Source: Clostridia bacterium (GTDB lineage Bacteria > Bacillota > Clostridia > Acetivibrionales > STF1-152). Taken from it: DNA of 64,000 nt. The translations under genes and the position numbers were made by a program. The notes under the pieces were generated by a model that saw nothing but the letters and a program-made list of their open reading frames with translations, was not told the origin of the DNA and searched no databases. The DNA is taken from NCBI GenBank assembly GCA_028280575.1, contig JANQLN010000021.1:35164-99163 (forward strand). The letters run 5' to 3'. Shown piece by piece: positions 28,270 to 37,512 of the stretch (position 1 is the stretch's first letter; every line of letters begins with the position of its first letter).

Positions 28270-30332
28270 TAGATACGCCAAATACAATATTCATGTTTAT
28301 AAAGGTTATTTTAGCATTTTTTCTTCTATATGCAGTAATTCCCTCCAAAATAATAAAATTTGACAGTGAAGCTGACGGACTTCTTGACAAGCTGTTTATC
28401 AGCTTTGTCCATACCAACTTTTTTATAATAATATTTGTGCATGCCCTATCTTTTCTAAAAATATATGAAACCTTTTCACTGCTGTTCCTGCTGATCGGAA
28501 CCTATCTTTTTCTTACCAGGGTAAAGGGCAGGACTCTTGTCAAAAGGGCCGATACATTTTTGAAAAAAACCGTTATGAGAATACTTGATATGTCCGAAGG
28601 CAGAATAAGCCTAAAAAAACAGGTGTTTCAACTGGCAAAAGAAAAATATGCCCAGCTTGCACTCCGTTTTAAAAAAAGCATATCAAGGCTGTTCACCAAT
28701 CCGTTTAAAGGCATATTAACCGCATTGCTTCTCGCTTTAGGAGCATACATAAGATTTCACCATTCCTTTACGCACCTTTACTTTGGTGCTTCGGATTGTT
28801 ACACCCACCTTTTGTGGACAAAACATATAGGCAACAACAACATATATATGGACAGGATTTATCCTAACGGCTACCATGCAATAATATCTGCTTTGCACAA
28901 GCTCACCCTTATTGACGTATATTATATCGCCAGGTTTCTCGGTCCGTTGGCAGGCTTTATGATTATATTATCACTTCTGTATGTTTTAAAAAGAAATTTT
29001 AAAAACCCTCATATAGTGTGGCTTGCATTGTTAATATATATTGTGGATTTTACCCTTCCCAGCGGAGTATGGCGGCAAATATCTCCCCTGCCCCAGGAGT
29101 ATGCAGCAATCTTCTTTCTTCCGGGCATACATTTTTTTAATATCTTTACGAAGACAATGCAGAAAAAATACTTGCTGCTTACCGCACAATGCCTTGCCCT
29201 CACACTTTTAATCCACCAGTATTCCACCGTATTTATATTGCTGGGATGTTTTATTATTTCCATATTAAACATCAGGTTCATCCTTAAAAAGGAAATTTTC
29301 TTCAAGGTTTTTACATATTTTGGTGCATCAGCTGTTGTAGGTGCCTTACCCTTGCTCATAGGCCGGCTTATGGGACATGAATGGCATGGCTCTTTGCGGT
29401 ATATCATAAATATGGTATCCCTTCCCGGTAAAGATTCTGCAGCCCGTGAAGCTTTCAGCTTCAGTGAACCCAAAAAAACCCTGGTAGTTTTTTTACTCTG
29501 TGGTGCTCTTCTTACAATTTTAATAGTAAAAAGCTACATTCAAAAAAGCAGGCTTGCCTCAAATATTAATACAAAAACCATAACCGGATTTTTACTGACT
29601 TCCCTGGCAGTATATATGATGTACAGGGCTAAAATCTTTGGACTGCCCAGGATAATGGATACTTCAAGAGTTGGTGTGTTTATGACTATGATTGTAGTAA
29701 TCATAATCGCTTCCTCCCTCTATTTCTTTGATTTGTTCCCGGCAAACCGAAAAATCAAATACATGCTTAGAACAGTTGTATGTGCAGCGGCGGCAGTATT
29801 ATTCATATTACCGTTAAGATTAAATCCTCCCAGCGGGCTAAGATATGAGTATGATGGCGGAATTTTGGCATATTTAAAAATAAATAGGGAAGATTTTCCC
29901 TCCCAGAATTGGACCATAATTTCACCGGTTGAACAGTACCAGCTGGTTATGAATTACGGCTGGCATACCGAACTTTGGGAATTTATATATGCTATTGAAG
30001 ACAAGCATCCCCACAAAGAAGACAATGTGCTCCAGATTCCAACGGAATATGTATTTATATACGTGGAGAAAAAACCGCTAAAAATAGGATATACAAGTAC
30101 TCCCATGGAACCAGTCAGCAGAGAAGATGCCGAAAAAGACCTGCCCCCGATACCTTCTAATTTATCATATTTTTACTATAATTACGAATCAAGAAGAATT
30201 CTCCAGTCAAAAGCATATTACTGGGCAGAGGATTATATGAAAAACAATGATAACATGGAGTTATATTATGAAGATAACGATATGAAAGTATATTTGCTAA
30301 AGCAAGTTCCTAAAAAATTCATTAAGTTTTAA
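28266..30332 (+). CDS. Large multi-pass membrane protein, GT-C-like candidate (tandem paralog); start may be ATG 28266 or upstream alternative 28248
   Basis: SDCYTHLLWTKHIGNNNIYMDRIYPNGYHAI; C-terminal NWTIISPVEQYQ...MKNNDNMELYYEDNDMKVYLLK shares motifs with the preceding ORF. Confidence 0.6.
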   Translation: MIDTPNTIFMFIKVILAFFLLYAVIPSKIIKFDSEADGLLDKLFISFVHTNFFIIIFVHALSFLKIYETFSLLFLLIGTYLFLTRVKGRTLVKRADTFLKKTVMRILDMSEGRISLKKQVFQLAKEKYAQLALRFKKSISRLFTNPFKGILTALLLALGAYIRFHHSFTHLYFGASDCYTHLLWTKHIGNNNIYMDRIYPNGYHAIISALHKLTLIDVYYIARFLGPLAGFMIILSLLYVLKRNFKNPHIVWLALLIYIVDFTLPSGVWRQISPLPQEYAAIFFLPGIHFFNIFTKTMQKKYLLLTAQCLALTLLIHQYSTVFILLGCFIISILNIRFILKKEIFFKVFTYFGASAVVGALPLLIGRLMGHEWHGSLRYIINMVSLPGKDSAAREAFSFSEPKKTLVVFLLCGALLTILIVKSYIQKSRLASNINTKTITGFLLTSLAVYMMYRAKIFGLPRIMDTSRVGVFMTMIVVIIIASSLYFFDLFPANRKIKYMLRTVVCAAAAVLFILPLRLNPPSGLRYEYDGGILAYLKINREDFPSQNWTIISPVEQYQLVMNYGWHTELWEFIYAIEDKHPHKEDNVLQIPTEYVFIYVEKKPLKIGYTSTPMEPVSREDAEKDLPPIPSNLSYFYYNYESRRILQSKAYYWAEDYMKNNDNMELYYEDNDMKVYLLKQVPKKFIKF

Positions 30333-30343
30333 GGAGTGGTATA

Positions 30344-31543
30344 ATGAATATATTAATCATAAGCTCGAGTACACCTGTTAGGGGCGGTGTTGCCACATAC
30401 ATGGAGATTTTGCTTAAAACCTTAAAGGATAAAGGGTATAATGCCCAAATGCTGAATATTTTAAGCAGCAAATCAAATAGCTTTTCCCTTCTTGGAAATA
30501 ATATGCTAAAATTAACTAGATTTTTGTCAGGATTTGACACTCTGTTTAAATTAATGCTTTTTATATCAAGACTTATAATTATCATCAGGACAAGAATAAA
30601 ATGTATAAACAAAAACATTGATATAATACACACACAAGACATTAATTCCTGCAACGCGGTGTACAGGTTCTGCAGAAAAAAGCATATCCGTCTTATCTTA
30701 ACCATACATGGGTATTTATCAAGAGGAGATTCTTCACTTCGTGCAATAAAAAATGAAAGCAAAATAGGTAAATATGTTTCAATTCAAGAAATCAAAGCCT
30801 TTAATAGAAGTGATTTCATTATAACTGTTTCCAAACAGTCCATGAATAGGGTAATTAAATATGTAAATAAAAAAAAGGTAGCGGTTTTCAGGAATTTCAT
30901 AGATGGCTGTCTATTTCACCCTCTTGCTTTAACAAAAAAATCGGCTTTAAAAAAGCAGTTTAATTATTCCCACGATGATTTTATACTATTATATGCGGGC
31001 AGGCTGTCATCTGCCAAAGGTACAATTTATATAATTGAAGCCTTAAACAGGCTGGATGAAAATTACAGGGTTAAACTTGTAATAGCAGGTGACGGGCCGG
31101 AATTTGAAAACCTTAAAAAGCTAAGCCTTTCCCTGTCATTATCACACAGGATTAGTTTTCTCGGTGATATTGCCAGGGAAAGGCTTATAACTCTTTACCA
31201 GATTTCGGATGGGTTTATAATGTCTTCCGTATCGGATGAAGGTGCGGCAGAAGGTGCTCCAATGGCTCTGCTTGAAGCAATGGCATGTGGTTTGCCAATC
31301 ATTACCACAAAAGCCGGAGGTATAAATGAAATAGTTTCTAATAAAAATATATGCTTAATAACTGAAGAAAGAAACAGTGATTCAATAGCAGGGGCAATAA
31401 AACGGCTCTATGATGACCCTTTACTGAGGTCAGAGCTTTCAGCCAATGCATTGAAGGAAGTAGATTTAAATTATTCAAATCATAAAATGATAGATTTTCT
31501 CTTAAAAGCATATAAAGGAGTAAAAACAATTGATAAATCCTAG
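30344..31543 (+). CDS. GT4 family glycosyltransferase
   Basis: SSSTPVRGGVATYMEILL, LLYAGRLSSAKGTIYIIEAL, EGAPMALLEAMACGLPIITTKAGGINEIV. Confidence 0.93.
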   Translation: MNILIISSSTPVRGGVATYMEILLKTLKDKGYNAQMLNILSSKSNSFSLLGNNMLKLTRFLSGFDTLFKLMLFISRLIIIIRTRIKCINKNIDIIHTQDINSCNAVYRFCRKKHIRLILTIHGYLSRGDSSLRAIKNESKIGKYVSIQEIKAFNRSDFIITVSKQSMNRVIKYVNKKKVAVFRNFIDGCLFHPLALTKKSALKKQFNYSHDDFILLYAGRLSSAKGTIYIIEALNRLDENYRVKLVIAGDGPEFENLKKLSLSLSLSHRISFLGDIARERLITLYQISDGFIMSSVSDEGAAEGAPMALLEAMACGLPIITTKAGGINEIVSNKNICLITEERNSDSIAGAIKRLYDDPLLRSELSANALKEVDLNYSNHKMIDFLLKAYKGVKTIDKS

Positions 31544-32702
31544 AGTTTTAATAACCAACGGACAGCTAAGAAAATCACTTGCATCGGCAAGGTCTTTAGG
31601 GGAAAAAGGCATCCCGGTATTTTCCGGAGAAGTGACACGTTTTAATATTACGGCATTTTCACGATACTGCGTTAAAAGCTTTATATATCCGGACCCGTCT
31701 GATAAACCCGGTCACTTTTATCAATGGCTTTTAAATTTTGTCAGGGATAATCCCGGTACATTACTATTGCCCATGGATGACAGCGTACTGGAAATTGTTT
31801 TCAAGCACAGGATTGAGCTTAAAAAATACTGCATTCTGTCCCTTCCTCCTTTATCAAGCTATGAAATAGCTTCAGACAAAGGATTATCTGCCTTAGCTGC
31901 CATTGATTGCGGTTTGGACTGTCCCGGTACTTATATACCCTCAAGCATTGACGATGCATTTAATCATGCCAAAGCATCAGAATACCCTCTGGTTATCAAA
32001 CCCAGAAAAAGCTCGGGCTCAAGAGGAATAAGAATAGTAAAGGACCGCAATGAATTTAAAATAAACTATGAAAAAATTGCCAGGATATACGGACTCCCTG
32101 TTATACAGGAGTTTATTCCCACCGGTGAAAGGTATGATGTATGTCTTTTTTACAACAGCAGCAACGACTTGAAAGCCTCCTTTGTCCAAAAGGAATTGAG
32201 ACATTTTCCTCCGGATATAGGCCCTAGTACCTTGCAGGAAAGTATATCCATGCCCGGATTAAGTCTTAAAGCTTTAAAGCTTATGGAAAAATTGCCATGG
32301 GAAGGTGTAGTTGAAATTGAGTTTATGAAGGATCCAAGGGACGGCAAATTTAAATTTATGGAAATAAACCCCAGGTTTTGGAATTCGCTTCACCTTTCTA
32401 TTATTTCAGGCGTGGACTTCCCGGTCATGTTTTATAACAACGCAATTGGCATAAATGTAGAAAATATCCGGACTTATAAAAAGGGTATTTTGTGCAGATG
32501 GCTTCTGCCCGGTGACATCCTCCGTTTTATTTTTGATAAAAAAGGTTTTAGCCCAAGCTTTAAGCGGGTAAAAATAAAGGGTAGAAAAATATATGACGAT
32601 ATATTGTCAATAAGAGATTTGGGCCCGTTACTTGGCTTTATACTCTCATTTACAAGATACGTTTTTGATATTAGAATGTGGCGTTTTATCTTTAAAAGGT
32701 AA
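31530..32702 (+). CDS. ATP-grasp domain protein
   Basis: YPLVIKPRKSSGSRGIRIV, VIQEFIPTGERYDV, EIEFMKDPRDGKFKFMEINPRFWNS. Confidence 0.9.
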   Translation: MINPRVLITNGQLRKSLASARSLGEKGIPVFSGEVTRFNITAFSRYCVKSFIYPDPSDKPGHFYQWLLNFVRDNPGTLLLPMDDSVLEIVFKHRIELKKYCILSLPPLSSYEIASDKGLSALAAIDCGLDCPGTYIPSSIDDAFNHAKASEYPLVIKPRKSSGSRGIRIVKDRNEFKINYEKIARIYGLPVIQEFIPTGERYDVCLFYNSSNDLKASFVQKELRHFPPDIGPSTLQESISMPGLSLKALKLMEKLPWEGVVEIEFMKDPRDGKFKFMEINPRFWNSLHLSIISGVDFPVMFYNNAIGINVENIRTYKKGILCRWLLPGDILRFIFDKKGFSPSFKRVKIKGRKIYDDILSIRDLGPLLGFILSFTRYVFDIRMWRFIFKR

Positions 32703-32743
32703 ATAGTACTACAGAGATTTTTGCTTTGGCATTAGTGGAGATT

Positions 32744-33592
32744 ATGATGAAAAACATACTTGCAATAGATATTGAGGACTGGTATCATACCAGGGACTTT
32801 AACTTTGAAATTGAAAGATGGCCGGATTTTGAAGAAAGGATTGAGAATAATACCCAAAATATTTTGGACTTACTGTCAAAATATGATGTAAAAGCCACCT
32901 TTTTTGTATTGGGCTATGTTGCGCAAAACCATCCGGAACTAATTAAATCCATTTCAGACAATGGTCATGAAATAGGTTCACACGGATTCTGGCATAAAAT
33001 GGTCAACGAGCAATCCAGGGATGCATTCAAAAACGATATTGTGACGTCGAAAAAAATACTGGAGAGCATTACCGGTAAAAAAGTTGATAAATTTAGAGCT
33101 TCCACATGGTCTGTTACCAGGGAGAATCTATGGACTTTTGATATAATCAGGGAAGCAGGCTTTTTATACGATTCAAGTATGCAGCCCTTTAAAACTCCTC
33201 TATCCGGAACAACAAATATACCCTTGTTCCCTTTCAAGCCTGTGATAAAAGGCAAAAAGACTAACATTATTGAAGTTCCGCCAACTGTTTTAAAGGTCGG
33301 AAAAATACTTTTACCATTTTCCGGCGGCTTATATTTCAGACTGATGCCCTACTGTTTTATCAAAACCGCCTTAAAAAAAATTAACAGGAAGGCGCCTGGT
33401 ATGATATATCTCCATCCATGGGAATTTGATACGGGCCAGCCGGTTCTTAAGGTACCTCTGCATATAAAGGCGGCGCATTATTATGGAATAAAGCATACAT
33501 ATAAGAAGCTTGAAAAGATGCTTCAAGCTTTTGATTTCGCTCCAATGGGGGAGGTTATTAATGATTTTAACATACAGGATTTCAGTTTTTAA
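32744..33592 (+). CDS. Polysaccharide deacetylase (CE4; DUF3473/PEP-CTERM-locus type), no obvious signal peptide
   Basis: AIDIEDWYHTRDF, KATFFVLGYVAQNHPELIKSISDNGHEIGSHGFWH, IYLHPWEFD. Confidence 0.92.
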   Translation: MMKNILAIDIEDWYHTRDFNFEIERWPDFEERIENNTQNILDLLSKYDVKATFFVLGYVAQNHPELIKSISDNGHEIGSHGFWHKMVNEQSRDAFKNDIVTSKKILESITGKKVDKFRASTWSVTRENLWTFDIIREAGFLYDSSMQPFKTPLSGTTNIPLFPFKPVIKGKKTNIIEVPPTVLKVGKILLPFSGGLYFRLMPYCFIKTALKKINRKAPGMIYLHPWEFDTGQPVLKVPLHIKAAHYYGIKHTYKKLEKMLQAFDFAPMGEVINDFNIQDFSF

Positions 33593-33678
33593 TGCCATTA
33601 TACCAATGTATTGGCAGCATTATATTGTTGCAAAGCACTGAAAAATGCTCTATAATGGGTTTTGAGGGGGGTGGGATT

Positions 33679-34395
33679 ATGTCAAAATCATTGATATTGA
33701 TACCTGCATATAATGAAGCGGGCATTATCTGCGATGTACTGGACGAAATAAAAGGCTTGATTAAAGACATCGACATACTTGTCATTGATGACGGTTCAAC
33801 CGATAATACTTCATACCTGGCAAGTAAAAAAGGCGCCCTGGTAATTAAACTCCCTTATAACATTGGATATGGCGGTGCATTACAAACAGGTTTTAAATAT
33901 GCCGTTGGAAATAGCTATGAGTATATAATACAGTTTGACGGAGACGGACAGCACGACCCCAATAATATACGTGAAATTTTAGCCATACTGGAAGAAAAAA
34001 GCTATGATATTGTAATCGGTTCAAGGTTTTTGAGTACATCATATAAGTCAGGATTTATGAAGATGATTGCCATAAAATTATTCAGGTTAATAATAAAGCT
34101 TTCCACAGGAACAAAAATAACGGATCCTACTTCAGGCCTGCAGGGGCTGACGAGAAAGGTTTTTTCCTATTATGCCATGATGGGGAATTATCCCATAGAT
34201 TTCCCGGATGCAGATATACTAATAACCATGTTAAGATTTAATTACAGAATTAAGGAAATACCTGCCAACATAAGAAAAAGGCAGTGCGGTAAAAGCATGC
34301 ATTCAGGCATGAAACCATTATTTTATTTTATGAAAATTATGTTAAGTATTTTTATTGTTCTTATACGTATGAAAATTGCTGATGGAGGTAAATAA
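33679..34395 (+). CDS. GT2 family glycosyltransferase
   Basis: LILIPAYNEAG, VIDDGSTDNT, IIQFDGDGQHDPNNI; start at MSKSL after GAGGGGGG. Confidence 0.94.
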   Translation: MSKSLILIPAYNEAGIICDVLDEIKGLIKDIDILVIDDGSTDNTSYLASKKGALVIKLPYNIGYGGALQTGFKYAVGNSYEYIIQFDGDGQHDPNNIREILAILEEKSYDIVIGSRFLSTSYKSGFMKMIAIKLFRLIIKLSTGTKITDPTSGLQGLTRKVFSYYAMMGNYPIDFPDADILITMLRFNYRIKEIPANIRKRQCGKSMHSGMKPLFYFMKIMLSIFIVLIRMKIADGGK

Positions 34396-34396
34396 T

Positions 34397-34792
34397 ATGA
34401 ATGTTATTCTTGAAGGATTTATTCTGCTTTGCGGGTTATTTTTTGTATTCCTTATCATAAGACTGCTGGTAAAAAAGAAAATAAATGAAACAAACTCCTT
34501 AATATGGCTAATCGGATCGATAATCATACTGGTTCTTTCCGTAATGCCTGAAACTCTCCATATATTGTCCGGTTTAGTAGGCATAGACTATCCGCCCTCG
34601 CTTTTGTTTTTGCTGTCAATTTTGGTTCTGCTTTTTATTGTATTCAATCAATCTATACAAATATCTGCATTAAGCAGTCAGCTTAAGGAATTAACACAGT
34701 ATATTTCTATATTGCAAATGGATAAGGAATACAATGAAAGAGAAAAGAACAAGCTTTGCAATGCTGCCGGCGATAAAACACAGGTGGTTTAA
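34397..34792 (+). CDS. DUF2304 family membrane protein
   Basis: MNVILEGFILLCGLFFVFLIIRLLVKKKINETNSLIWLIGSIIILVLSVMPETL; downstream of a GT2 as is usual; GGAGG before ATG 34397. Confidence 0.85.
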   Translation: MNVILEGFILLCGLFFVFLIIRLLVKKKINETNSLIWLIGSIIILVLSVMPETLHILSGLVGIDYPPSLLFLLSILVLLFIVFNQSIQISALSSQLKELTQYISILQMDKEYNEREKNKLCNAAGDKTQVV

Positions 34793-36693
34793 TGCAAAAT
34801 AAAATTTTAGATAAATTATTGTATTATGTTGAATATGTGTCTGATTTATATGCAAATTTAAACACTGAGTCAAAAACTATCTTCGGTGTACTTTTTTTAA
34901 TTGCATTTATCTTTTCTATTACAGGCTTCTTTCTGCTGAAAAAAAATAAAAGCTACAAAGCAGGAAAAAATATTATTGATAAACTCTTAAACGAAACTTA
35001 CTATTCCAATGGCAGTAATGCATCAATTAACACCTTTCTAAAGATAATTTCTGAGGTTATACCTTCACAAACATATTCGTTTTACGTAAAGTCGGCAAAC
35101 AACAATTATATTTTAAGAGCACTGAAAGACGCCGCATCGGATAAGGGTGGTATAACTCCTTCATATGACGGGCTTCCCCCGTACAAGGGGGAAATATATG
35201 CTCCTAAGCAAAATGTGGATTTTCAAAGCGTACCTTCCGGTCCGGAGATTATTGAAGAGGGAAATTTAAAGATAATTTCAATTCCTACGAGGACAAAAAA
35301 ATGCCTGCTTAGAATCGGACCCGTAAAGGGTAAACAAAAGGGACTTATTAATACATTGGCAGGCCTGGTAAAGGCATATGAAAATTACATTGAAGCAATC
35401 ATAGAAAACGATTTCTTAAAAAGCCGCCATGAGGAACTGGAAAAAAGAATATCAGGCTCTAAAAATATTTCAAATATGATATCCGATTATAAGGTTGTTG
35501 TTTCAAATCTTCTTAATTCGGCTATAAATGCTGTTAGTGGAAAAGGTGGTGCTTTTCTCCTTTATAAAAAAAGCGGGGTTGAGGTGGTAGCCTCCTCTGG
35601 AATAAAGGATAATGCAGCTAAAATAATAGAAAATAATTCTGATTTCACTGATTATATTAAAGACTGCACCGGTAATAACAACATGGCTGTTTTGGCTTTT
35701 AAACAGCTAAAATCTCTGAATATTCCCGATTTTTTCAATGTTCTCGAAGTAAACAGGCTTTTTGTTTTCAAATCCTATTCGGATATTGGTCCCGGTATAC
35801 TCCTTTTATGGCAAAACAATGGTCAAATAAAAGAATACAGGATTACCGCGCTTTTAATAATATCAAGAATAATATGTAATACAATCAACCATAATTTAAA
35901 GTTTAAGCAATTGACCATATCCTCTGTCGACATGTTAAAATCCCTTTCGCAGGTAATGGATAACCTGACACATTATACAATTGGGAGATCAGAGCTGACA
36001 TCAAGATTTTCATTGATAATCGGTAATGAGATGGGTCTTGATAAAAAGACATTATATGACCTTTCCATGGCTGCTTTTTTAAGTAATATAGGTATTATAG
36101 GCATTTCGGAAGATATATTCTTAAAGCAGGGCAAATATGCCAAAACCGAATATGAATTAATGAAGCTTCACTGCGACATTGGGGCATCAATTGTTGAATC
36201 CACTACAGGTAATAAAAATGCATCAAAGTATATTCTGCAGCATCATGAAAGAATTGACGGAAACGGATATCCAAACGGGCTAAAAGGCGGGGAGATAGAA
36301 TTGCCCGCGCGTATTATTTCCGTCGTACAGACCTTCCTCGCCAAAATAAAGGGGCGTGAAGACAGAGAACCTCTCAGCTTTGAAACAGCTTTGGATTTAA
36401 TAAAATCCTCCTCTTCCTCCCAGCTCGACAAAGATGTAGTGGAAACACTCACACAATGGTTTAATAAAAAACGGGAACCCATGCTCAATGTTAAAAAATC
36501 CCTGGGGCCTTGCTGGGAAATGCTGTGTATTCCAGAAGAAATATGTTCTTCATGCCCCGCTTACAGGAATACTGAAATAAACTGCTGGGAAAATGCAAAA
36601 AACAATTGCAAAGGGCATGGTGACAATTGTGAAACCTGCTATGTCCATACGGAATACTTATCCAGAATAAAACTAAGGAGTATCAGTCTTTGA
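34792..36693 (+). CDS. Membrane protein with degenerate HD-GYP domain and Cys-rich C-terminal tail
   Basis: One TM near N-term; HD-GYP-like LHCDIGASIVE...HHERIDGNGYPNGLKGGEIELPARII, but HDIGK replaced by SNIGI; C-term CWEMLCIPEEICSSCPAYRNTEINCWENAKNNC...C..C. Confidence 0.8.
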   Translation: MQNKILDKLLYYVEYVSDLYANLNTESKTIFGVLFLIAFIFSITGFFLLKKNKSYKAGKNIIDKLLNETYYSNGSNASINTFLKIISEVIPSQTYSFYVKSANNNYILRALKDAASDKGGITPSYDGLPPYKGEIYAPKQNVDFQSVPSGPEIIEEGNLKIISIPTRTKKCLLRIGPVKGKQKGLINTLAGLVKAYENYIEAIIENDFLKSRHEELEKRISGSKNISNMISDYKVVVSNLLNSAINAVSGKGGAFLLYKKSGVEVVASSGIKDNAAKIIENNSDFTDYIKDCTGNNNMAVLAFKQLKSLNIPDFFNVLEVNRLFVFKSYSDIGPGILLLWQNNGQIKEYRITALLIISRIICNTINHNLKFKQLTISSVDMLKSLSQVMDNLTHYTIGRSELTSRFSLIIGNEMGLDKKTLYDLSMAAFLSNIGIIGISEDIFLKQGKYAKTEYELMKLHCDIGASIVESTTGNKNASKYILQHHERIDGNGYPNGLKGGEIELPARIISVVQTFLAKIKGREDREPLSFETALDLIKSSSSSQLDKDVVETLTQWFNKKREPMLNVKKSLGPCWEMLCIPEEICSSCPAYRNTEINCWENAKNNCKGHGDNCETCYVHTEYLSRIKLRSISL

Positions 36694-37427
36694 GAAAACA
36701 GACCCTTTCGGAAGCAAAAAATTTTGCCGTATATTATGGCAGGGATAATATTGATAGGCTAAAGGGCTTTGATATTCTGGTTGTAGAATCTGCTGCCTGG
36801 AATAAGAACAGTCTTTCTATGCTTAAACATAAAAACAAGCTTGTAATTGCATACCTTAGTATGATTGAAGTCTCTGTGGATTCGTCCTTTTTTGGACTTT
36901 TAAATGAAGAAGACTTTATAAAACACAATAAAAAAATATTAGTAAACGAAGAATACAACACCTGCCTTGCAAGCCTAAAATCTGATAAATGGAAGGCAAT
37001 ATTATGTGAGCAATTCCGAAATCTTTTAAATGAAGGATATGACGGTCTTTTTCTTGATACACTTGGTGATATTATACATTTTGAAATGGAATCCCGGTTA
37101 AAAAACGAACTTATAATGGAAGCTTCATCATTTCTCTTGAAATTAAAAACTCTCTTTCCTGACCATATTCTTATACAAAACAACGGTCTGGAAATTGCTA
37201 ATTATACATCTTTGTACCTTGATGCAATCTGTTGGGAAAATCCCCCTTTGTCGGGCAAAAAACTGACCAGGTGGAGTAAGAGCATTGTAAAATACCTTTC
37301 AGGGCTTCAAAAGGAAAGGGATATGAAAATCCTTGCTCTGACTGAGAATTATACTGTGGATATTGTAAAAAGATTTGCCGAAAAAAAGGGCTTTCTCCAT
37401 TATAATGCTCCAAAGGGTTATATTTAG
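36690..37427 (+). CDS. GH114-like endo-alpha-1,4-polygalactosaminidase-type protein (PelA N-domain-like), TTG start, no signal peptide
   Basis: FAVYYGRDNIDRLKGFDILVVES, KLVIAYLSMIEV, EGYDGLFLDTLGDI, DHILIQNNGLEI; AGGAG RBS upstream of TTG. Confidence 0.8.
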   Translation: MRKQTLSEAKNFAVYYGRDNIDRLKGFDILVVESAAWNKNSLSMLKHKNKLVIAYLSMIEVSVDSSFFGLLNEEDFIKHNKKILVNEEYNTCLASLKSDKWKAILCEQFRNLLNEGYDGLFLDTLGDIIHFEMESRLKNELIMEASSFLLKLKTLFPDHILIQNNGLEIANYTSLYLDAICWENPPLSGKKLTRWSKSIVKYLSGLQKERDMKILALTENYTVDIVKRFAEKKGFLHYNAPKGYI

Positions 37428-37512
37428 TGTGTTATTGATTTGTTTTGTTGAAAAATCATCCGGTTAAGGGTATACTACAGTCATACTTGTTTAAAATCGG
37501 GCGTTCTGGGGA

